Shown: one piece after another, positions 56,925-64,000 of the stretch
Numbering within the stretch: the first letter of the stretch is position 1
Layout: the number at the start of each line of letters is the position of its first letter
DNA from: Talinum fruticosum
Lineage: Eukaryota > Streptophyta > Magnoliopsida > Caryophyllales > Talinaceae
Reading direction: 5' to 3'
NCBI GenBank assembly: GCA_021018815.1
Contig: JAITYX010000033.1
Span: 4,396,001 to 4,460,000 of the forward strand
Length of the DNA: 64,000 nucleotides
Position numbers and translations under genes: made by a program
Notes under the pieces: model-generated
Databases searched by the model: none
Seen by the model: only the letters and a program-made list of their open reading frames with translations
Told to the model about the DNA's origin: nothing

Positions 56925-59526
56925 ATGGACGGGCCTACGCATCGTAGATGGATGTATCGTAGGTTATTACCCGGTAGAGTTGGGTATAGACAAGAGTTTT
57001 TAGACGGGGTTGAGGAGTTTGATGCACATGCTAGAAGCCAATCAGAATTTGTGCATAATCAACAATATAGGTGTCCATGTCGCAAATGCGAAATCGGAAG
57101 TATAAGGATCCCGATGAAGTTAAGTTGCACCTCTATCAATATGGTTTTCTTCCAAACTATTGGTATTGGACTAGTCATGGAGAAATAGATCCTCATTTAC
57201 ATGAGGAGCAAACAATGGTTTCTAACGTATTCAACGACGACGGTGGCGCCAATCATATGAACTACGGCGATGTAGAAACAAATATCGACCGTATGAATGA
57301 TATGGTCACGAGATGCCATGATCTCAAATCAAAACTCTACAAGTGAGCCTCCAAATACCCATGCCCAAAGTTTCTTTAATATGGTTGAGGCTGCGCAACG
57401 ACCTTTGTGGGTAGGAAATGAAACTCACACTGAGTTGTCCGCCATCTGTTAGAATGTTGAGCATTAAGTCCGACTACAACATGCCTCAAAATTGCTTTAA
57501 TGAAATTGCTCAACTTATGAAGGAGATTTGTCCGCTCGATAACCGAGTTCCTCGTGACATTCACCATGCAAAGAAGGTCATTAAAAATCTTGGGATGGAT
57601 GTTCAAAAAATTGATTGTTGTCGACAAGGTTGCATGTTGTTCTACAAAGAGGACAGTGACCTTGATTCATGCAAGTTTTGTGGTCATGCGAGATGGAAGC
57701 GTCAAAGGGAAAGACAAGGCAAAAGTCAAAGAACTCCATTTGCAAGGATGCATTACTTGCCCTTAATACCAAGACTTCAGCGCTTGTTTGCTTCAAAAAC
57801 CACGGCGAGAACACATGAGATGGCATTATGAGAATGTAAGAGAAGATGGTGTCCTCTGTCATCCTTCGGATGGTGAAGCATGGAAACATTTTGATAGAGT
57901 TAACCCCAAATTTGCTACTCGAACCTAGAAACGTAAGACTTGGTTTATGCGCGGATGGGTTTAATCCATTCAGCCAACCTGCAAGGTCTTATTCAATCTG
58001 GCCGATCGTTGTTACGCCTTATAATCTACCACCAGAGTTATGCATGACGACGCCTTATATGTTCTTGACATGTATCATACCAGGGCCGACAAATCCGAAA
58101 AATAAAATTGATGTGTACTTGCAGCCTCTTATTGATGAGTTGAAAACACTATGGGAAGATGGTGTTGAAACATATGATATTTCTAAAGGTGAGAACTTTC
58201 TCATGAAGGCTGCGTTGATGTGGACCATTAATGATTTCCCGGCCTATGGTATGTTGTCCGGATGGAGTACGCATGGTGCCATGTCATGCCCGGTATGTAT
58301 GAATCAAAAAAAGCTTTTAAACTTAGAAATGGCCGAAAATTTTCATGGTTTGATTTCCATCGATGGTTTTTGCCCCGAAGTCACGCGTTTCAAAGGAATA
58401 GTGCATCGTTTACAAAAGGAAAAACCGTACATTCGGTGGTCCTCCTCGTCGTTATACAGGGGAAGAAATACAACAATGGGTTGAAAACTTTCCCAAAGTA
58501 ACGAAGAGCAAGAAATTAACATTTCGGGGTTCAAAAAGGATCATAATTGGACAAAACAAAGCATATTTTGGGAGCTACCATATTGGAAAGATCAATTGCT
58601 TCACCATAACTTAGATGTGATGCACATTGAGAAGAACTTTTTGAGAATATAATTAACACTCGTTATGGATATTCCTGGTAAAACAAAGGATGACATCAAG
58701 GCAAGAATGGATTTGGAAGAGTTGTGTGATCGTGTAGAGTTGAATTTAAAGCATGGAGTCAATGGTAAAATTCTTAAACCGAAGGCAAAATATGTGTTAA
58801 CGTTAGAGCGAGAAGAGGGCAATATGTGAATAGGCAAGGGAGTTGAAAATGCCGGATGATTACTGCTTTAACATTTCATACCTTGTCGACCCAAACTCCA
58901 CTAAGTTCCATAGCATGAAAAGTCATGATTGTCATGTTTTCATGGAGAGCCTTCTTCCAATAGCATTTAGTGCACTCCCGGATGAGATTTTAGCGCCTCT
59001 CATTGAAATTAGTGAGTTCTTCAAGAACCTTTGCTCATCCGTTTTACGGGATGCGGAGTTAGAGCAAATGCATCGAAATATTTCAATAACACTTTGTAAA
59101 TTGGAAACAATATTTCCTCCTGGGTTCTTCAATGTGATGGAACACTTGCCGGTTCATTTGGCGGAGGAAGCAAAATTGGGTGGTCCGGTACAGTACCGGT
59201 GGATGTATCGATTTGAGAGGTTGTTTGGCCGATTGAAGAGATCCATAGGAAACAAATCGAAGCCTGAAGGGAGTATCGCTGAAAAGTACGCCCGATTTGA
59301 AGAAACACATTTTGCCTCTTACTATTTCGGCTCTAACGTGCCTTGTATGCGCACTAGAAGTCGACGAAATGAAGACAGCGAAGTTCCAAACCATAATCCT
59401 ACTCTTTCGGTATTCATACCAGAAGGTGCTCCAATTGGGAAGTGCATTCCACGTTTCCTTGATGATAAGGAAAAGACGGCCGCACATCTGCATGTTTTAC
59501 TGAATTGTGCCGAAGTTAAACCTTAA
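56925..59526 (+). pseudogene. CACTA TNP2-type transposase, main part
   Basis: The ATG at 56925 is followed by RRWMYRRLLPGRVGYRQEFLDGVEEF, with CPCRKCEIGS-like Cys residues: the transposase-associated domain. After shifts come DGLKLHLYQYGFLPNYWYWTSHGE-like sequence (about 57115-57185), the block with YKEDSDLDSCKFCGHARWK (57640-57705), and Transposase_21 (57846-58484) with LEPRNVRLGLCADGFNPFS, VTPYNLPPELCM and YGMLSGWSTHGAMSCPVC. LDVMHIEKN follows near 58613, then DUF4218 in an open 227-codon frame (58843-59526) including VEHLPVHLAEEA-like sequence and KSIGNKSKPEGSIAEKY-like sequence. Frameshifts near 57100, 57350, 57835 and 58480 make it non-functional. Confidence 0.88.
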
Positions 59527-60008
59527 ATTGAGTGAGTTTCTCTTGTCATAAGGAAAACTCGTTTGAATACTTTTATAGTTTTATTCGAACGATGATGTCA
59601 TCTTAATAAAATCTTTGAACTCAGCCTCTTCGAACACCAAAAACGAGCTATGTATGGTGATGTTAGTGATGCTGCAATTGATGCAATGGTGGAAAGTGAG
59701 TTCGAAGAGTGGCTCAACGAAGCTGTGAGTATCATATGTTATTACTTATTGCTCATGCCTCAACTTTATTAGTATCGGTTACTCCATTTTAATAAACTAA
59801 ACAAACACTATGTTATTGACACAGATTCATTGTTATCAAGTATATCATGATGAAAAGCATGTGTACTTGATGCAACTAGCTCAAGGTCCTTTAAGGAGAG
59901 TGAAAACATGGACAGCATACACGGTGAATGGAATGTTATTTCATACTAAGGCTCGAAATGAAGGGAGAATGACCTTCAATTGTGGTGTCCGTGTGAAAGG
60001 AACTTGTT

Positions 60009-62220
60009 AAGTCGTAGTTTATACGTATTTTTAGTAGTTATTTAGTTTATATTATATAGTTTATTTTATCTAATTTATTCTATTTTGTCTATTTATAGGT
60101 AATTATCGAATAAAGCGGGGAAGAGAAGAAATGTCGTTAAAAGTGGATTTTTAGCTACCGACAAGCATCCAAGAAAATATATGAAGTCGGTCCATAAATA
60201 TAATATGTAATAAAATATTTATTTTAGGATATTATATTTTAGGAAATCCTAATTGGAATAGAAAAGGAAACTTAGAAGAGAAGAAAGAGAAATAAACCCT
60301 AACTCTTTCACCCTATATATACTACTTATTATCATCATAAAAGGGAGTCCGGGAGGAGCTACACGCAGCCCTTGCTGCTGCCCCATCTTGGCTGACCTAG
60401 ACCCACACACAATCACCACCTCTTGCCTTTGCTGTCCACGCCAGCCACCACTGCTTGCTGCCGCCTACACCTGCTGCCCAGCCACCAGCCAGCCGCTGCA
60501 CCTGCCGCCTGAACCTTTGCTGCCGCTGCTGCCCGCTTGCTGCTGCTGCTGTCCGCTTGCTGCTGCTGCTGTCCGCTTGCTGCTGCTGCTGTCCGCTTGC
60601 TGTTGCTGCTGTCCGCTGCCCAGCCAGCCACCATCCATCATCATCTTCTTCATCTTCCCGGGTCAAAGAAACTAATATCGGTAGTATAATTTAGTTTTGT
60701 AATTTTTATTAGAAAAGATTGAGTTTTTATTGATAGATTAATACTAAAGATGCTAGTTTTATTTAGTTTACATGTTTTAACTTACATTATGTGTGAGTAG
60801 TTTTTCTTATACTTGGTATAATCTACTTGAAGCCATGTTAAATTATTTATTTTGAAACAAAGTTTCGATTTTTATTGTCTTATTGATTCAATCCATGATT
60901 TTATGATAATTTGTGTTTAATGTTTATGAATTTATGTCTAATTAATTAGAGTGCACGCTATTTAGTTTTATATAAATTCATGTGATAGTTTAGAGGGTTT
61001 AAGTACGTAATTGCTTGATCTTTTAGACATAAGTATCACCCTAGTTAATCATGGATGGCTCATACCCATCTCTTTTAATTAGGAAATTATCATAGATCCT
61101 TCTTAAATCAATTTGCTAGTAGATTGGTTATTAGGTGCTAGATGATGTTTTTCTAATACTTAATGCTCTGATTTGATTAAATTCTAGTGCTAGTGCTAGG
61201 GTTATCAATATTAGTAGGGTTTATATTAGGGCTAGGCCTAAGTAAACTAATAACTAAGGAAAAACGGGGAAGATCCGCTAGTGGTTGTCTTCTACAGTTT
61301 AGCTCATGGGTAGATCAATTTGTGTGTTAATGATAAATAATAATTTGCATGGTGGATATAGATTATACTAAGTGTTTTTATAAATTTGTTATCTTTGATA
61401 ATTATTTGTTTGCTTTTAGTTATTCTCTTGAGTTATTGATTTTTACTTATAAAGTTATAGTCTTTTATTATCAATTTCATTAAACCCCCTAAAGATCAGT
61501 ATTTTAGGTTAGTTTTAGTAATTTTATTTTAATTTAATTTTGAGTCATTATATATTTTAATTTTCAGATTTAATTTTCTGTTAGTTTTTATTATTTTTGA
61601 GTCAGTTTGTTAGAAATTAGTTTAAAAATAGTTTCTTTTGTTATTTTTCGTGTTTTATTTTCTTTTAGGGTTTAGATAGAGTCCTAGTTTGCTGTGATTA
61701 AATTTTAGAATTTTTGGAATTAATTTGATATTTTTTCAGATTTAATTCTTGAATTTAATTACTGCAGGTTTTTAATAAAATAAATTCATAAATTAGATTT
61801 TAAATTTTGTTTTTATATTTTTAGGGTCTGGTTAGGTTTAGAAAATTAGTATTACTATTCTGGGTAATTTTAGTATTTATTTTCGTAATTATTTTAGTGC
61901 AGAATTTTACTTATTTAATTTTCTGTTTTAGAATTTGTTTATTTTCTGCTTTAGTTTTCTGTTTTAATTATTCTAAAAAATATACAAAAATATTTCTGGG
62001 TTATTGTAGTTTTATTATTCTGTATAAATTATTTATTTAGTTATTAGATAATTTTCTATGAATTTTAGTTATTGATTTTAATTTATATTTTCTGTTTTGT
62101 TTTTAAGAGTAGTAAATTTAATTAGATTAAAACTTGCATGTTATTATATCTTTCCTCGTGGATTCGATCCCTACTTGCCCTTGCTATATTGTTTATTATA
62201 AGTTTAAGTAGTGGTTTAAT
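60009..62220. mobile_element. 2.2-kb insertion in the CACTA transposase (LTR-retrotransposon-like remnant)
   Basis: Flanked by TTGTT (60004-60008 and 62221-62225), a plausible 5-bp target duplicate. It holds CACCCTATATATAC (60310, TATA-like), a Cys/Pro-coding CTG repeat block, a long AT-rich stretch, and near the right end TTTCCTCGTGGATTCGATCC (about 62150), a phrase common near LTR/leader junctions of plant retrotransposons. No pol or gag was found; clean TG...CA ends are not evident, so the class is uncertain. Confidence 0.45.
60521..60620. repeat. 20-bp minisatellite, five copies
   Basis: Unit TGCTGCTGCTGTCCGCTTGC repeated at 60521 (variant), 60541, 60561, 60581 and 60601 (variant). Length 20 is not a multiple of three, so all frames look open and give low-complexity Cys/Pro/Leu or Gln/Ser/Ala strings. 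Confidence 0.95.
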
Positions 62221-63120
62221 TTGTTGCTGTACGACAAGCTTAACGTAACCGATGGAGGACATGTTCAAAATAATTACTACGGCATCTTGCAAGAGGTTGT
62301 TGAAGTTGAATATGTTGGTGAATCAATAAAAAGGTGTGTGCTGTTTAAATGCGATTGGTTTGACCCTAGTCGTCCTCGGGGAACTCGGTGCCATAAATTT
62401 AGTTCGTATGTCGAAGTGCATCGTACAAGGCATTATCGTAAGTACGATCCTTTCATATTTGCTAGCACCGCAACTCAGGTGTATTATATGTCATATCCAC
62501 AAGGGGTCCCTAGAGAAAACCGAATTGGTTCGTCGTAGTGGCATCAAAACCAAGGGCCGAGTTGATGACCAATATACTATTCCCCGTGCATTCCAAGAGG
62601 ATAGTATGGGTACAGTCGATCCAATAATAGAAACTTTGCCGTAAACTTTGATTGATAACTCAAGCTCAGCAGAAGAATTAGTTGATGATGTTATTTTAAA
62701 CCGAGAAGATGAGATTGAGGATGTTAGTGAAGAAGAGGAAGGTGAAGAAGATGAAGAAGGTGAATGGGATGATGATAACATCACCGATGACGAAGAAGAA
62801 CATACCCTGTTCAATGATGCCGAAGAGGATAGTGAAGAAGATGATGATAACACCGATGATGAGGATGATGAGTAGTTGATAATGTTCTTTTGTTGGGTTT
62901 GTTTTATATTGTACAACTTTCATTTATGTTGTCATCGAATGAATTCTTATTAATGTAATAAAGGTGAAACAATTGAAGCGTAATTTATTCACATGCTTCG
63001 ATTTATATCTACGCTTACATGTTTATATGTTTACTATTATTTATATGTTGTTTTATATGAAATCACTTGAACCGTTGGATGTTTACTAATAGTGTGAATT
63101 ACTTGTTTATGTACGGAAAA

Positions 63121-64000
63121 ATGAAGAGAGGTAGAAGCGGAACCAAAAGATCAGCTACTCGGGAAGGGCTAGAAACACCACTACCGATGGGGAAGGTAAT
63201 GATGTCAGCACTTCTACCCCCTCTCAAAACCCTCGGAACCTTCAAACTCCTGCGGTGGAGCACTATCTCCACATTCCCCTCACAACCAAACTCCATTGGG
63301 GGTCATTTATTCCCAACCCTCCCTTTTTCCAACTCCCAAACTTCCCACACATGCAAAACCCACTGGGTGGGTCTTTCTTTCTAAACCCTCCATATTCTCG
63401 AGCAACCCCATATGTACTCAAACCCATCGAGTACATATGCATATCACCAATATGGTACAAATAATGTACCACGCATCCACGTTGGTTCCGAACAACGGCC
63501 ACCACAAATGCCTACAAATGAAGGACCAACTAATACAGGGAACGAGGATCCTTGTCTTCAATCAAGTAGCGCTAGCAGCTGAGAAAAGATCCGAATTGAG
63601 CCAAATGGTGAAGGGTAAGTGTGATAATAAATAATAAAATAAATTAAGCATATTAGTTATTACTTGAACTAACTATTTTATATGTTTATTGATTAGGTTC
63701 TACCCCATTGACAAAGTTGTAGGTACGATTTCCCACATCTTCCAAAGCAAGTACGATGGAGCTTGGCCTACATGGGGTAAAGTCCCTCGATCACAACGTG
63801 ATCGGTGGTTTTCTGAGTTTAAGGTAATGACAAATCATTAGTTTTCTCAAGTTCGGATAACATAATCACTTATTGTGCATGTTCGAACATTATATTATAA
63901 TTTCATAACTTATAAACTACGTTTTTATTCATATAGAAATTTTTCACTTGGTCTCCAACCGATGAAGTCCAAATCGAAGAAATTTTGAAAAGAAAGGCGG
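63121..64000 (+). CDS. CACTA second gene, TNPA/Ptta-like plant transposase (partial)
   Basis: The ATG at 63121 opens MKRGRSGTKRSATREG. A Pro/Asn/Ser-rich first exon follows to a donor at 63615 (AAGG|GTAAGT), though its frame is interrupted. Exon 2 (63697-63823) reads FYPIDKVVGTISHIFQSKYD then AWPTWGKVPRSQRDRWFSEFK between clean AG and GT borders. Exon 3 begins at 63937 (KFFTWSPTDEVQIEEILKRKA) and runs off the window. 'WPTW..VP...R..WF.EFK..F.W' is the Ptta/En/Spm plant transposase signature. In this family the protein binds the subterminal repeats. Because exon 1 contains stops in places, the gene may also be decayed. Confidence 0.75.

Larger units (their letters stand above)
59640..62873 (+). 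pseudogene. CACTA transposase C-terminal exons (DUF4216, acidic tail), split by insertion
   Basis: Exon DVSDAAIDAMVESEFEEWLNEA ends at a donor (59725, GTGAGT). A 100-bp intron ends ACAG at 59824. The next exon has LAQGPLRRVKTWTAYTVNGMLFHTK up to GVRVKGTC (60003), the first half of DUF4216. The second half resumes at 62221 with NYYGILQEVVEVEYVGESIKRCVLFKCDWFD. After a shift near 62520, KTKGRVDDQYTIPRAFQEDSMGTVDPIIETLP follows, then an Asp/Glu-rich tail (62648-62875). The interruption is the insertion at 60009-62220. Confidence 0.82.
55420..64000 (+). mobile_element. CACTA (En/Spm) transposon, 5' end to beyond the window
   Basis: Starts with CACTACTACAAAA at 55420 and has a dense subterminal repeat zone, a GC-rich leader, a TNP2-type transposase gene and a second TNPA/Ptta-like gene truncated by the window end. 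The 3' end is not in the window. The tri-nucleotide ATA (55417-55419) is the candidate target site. A 2.2-kb foreign insertion lies at 60009-62220. Confidence 0.9.

Noticed and set aside
60388..60694. Cys/Pro/Leu-rich and Gln/Ser-rich frames on both strands
   Set aside because: Produced by a 20-bp CTG-containing minisatellite; open in all frames and not protein-like.
62696..62923. Hydrophobic 75-codon minus frame resembling a membrane protein
   Set aside because: Antisense of the Asp/Glu-rich tail of the CACTA transposase.
1..64000. Prokaryotic features (CRISPR, operons, ribosome binding sites), tRNA and rRNA genes
   Set aside because: The tandem repeats found are not CRISPR-like; no cloverleaf or rRNA sequence was recognised, and all coding remnants are plant transposon families.

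Overview
The window is transposon-packed nuclear DNA from a flowering plant. The evidence is plant-type Ty1-copia (Sirevirus-like), Ty3-gypsy (chromovirus and Tat lineages), a plant LINE, two CACTA transposons, and exon-intron fragments resembling a host coiled-coil gene. The species cannot be told from this sequence. There is no prokaryotic signal, and I found no intact host gene, tRNA, rRNA or CRISPR array. Almost every element gene is broken by stops and frameshifts.

Layout. 1-9988: Sirevirus-like copia element 1 (plus; 5' part outside the window), with gag-pol remnants, an extra 3' ORF, a polypurine tract split by a solo LTR, and its 3' LTR. 10030-14218 and 25005-25428: two halves of one minus-strand LINE, separated by copia element 2 (14224-25004). 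Element 2 has lost its 5' LTR and ends in a tail-to-tail LTR pair, a hairpin of about 3.1 kb. The LINE appears to sit just downstream of the primer site of a minus-strand chromovirus-type element with a 3.1-kb LTR (25575-28713). 28860-32432: truncated copia element 3 (minus), interrupted by a second minus-strand chromovirus (32433 to about 35335). 36658-48694: Tat-lineage gypsy element (plus) with dual RNase H, a copia solo LTR in its pol (38686-40199), antisense ORF remnants (DUF7745-like and plant-mobile-domain-like) and an LTR at 47251. 49265-49813: fragment resembling a filament-like plant protein gene. 50470-50891: one end of a CACTA element. 50964 to about 53700: chromovirus-like LTR. 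54780-55260: unidentified minus-strand gene remnant. 55420-64000: start of a large CACTA element with TNP2-type transposase, an insertion inside its DUF4216 region, and a second TNPA/Ptta-like gene running off the end.

The most informative observations come from comparing copies. Three insertion histories can be read from target duplications or restored reading frames. A TATA box lies before the accessory 3' ORF in all three copia copies. Element 2 contains recurrent CTG to CTCG and CTCGG to CTCGT differences that look non-random. Each copia copy has lost a different catalytic function. The genes do not form a host pathway; they are layers of mobile DNA inserted into each other.
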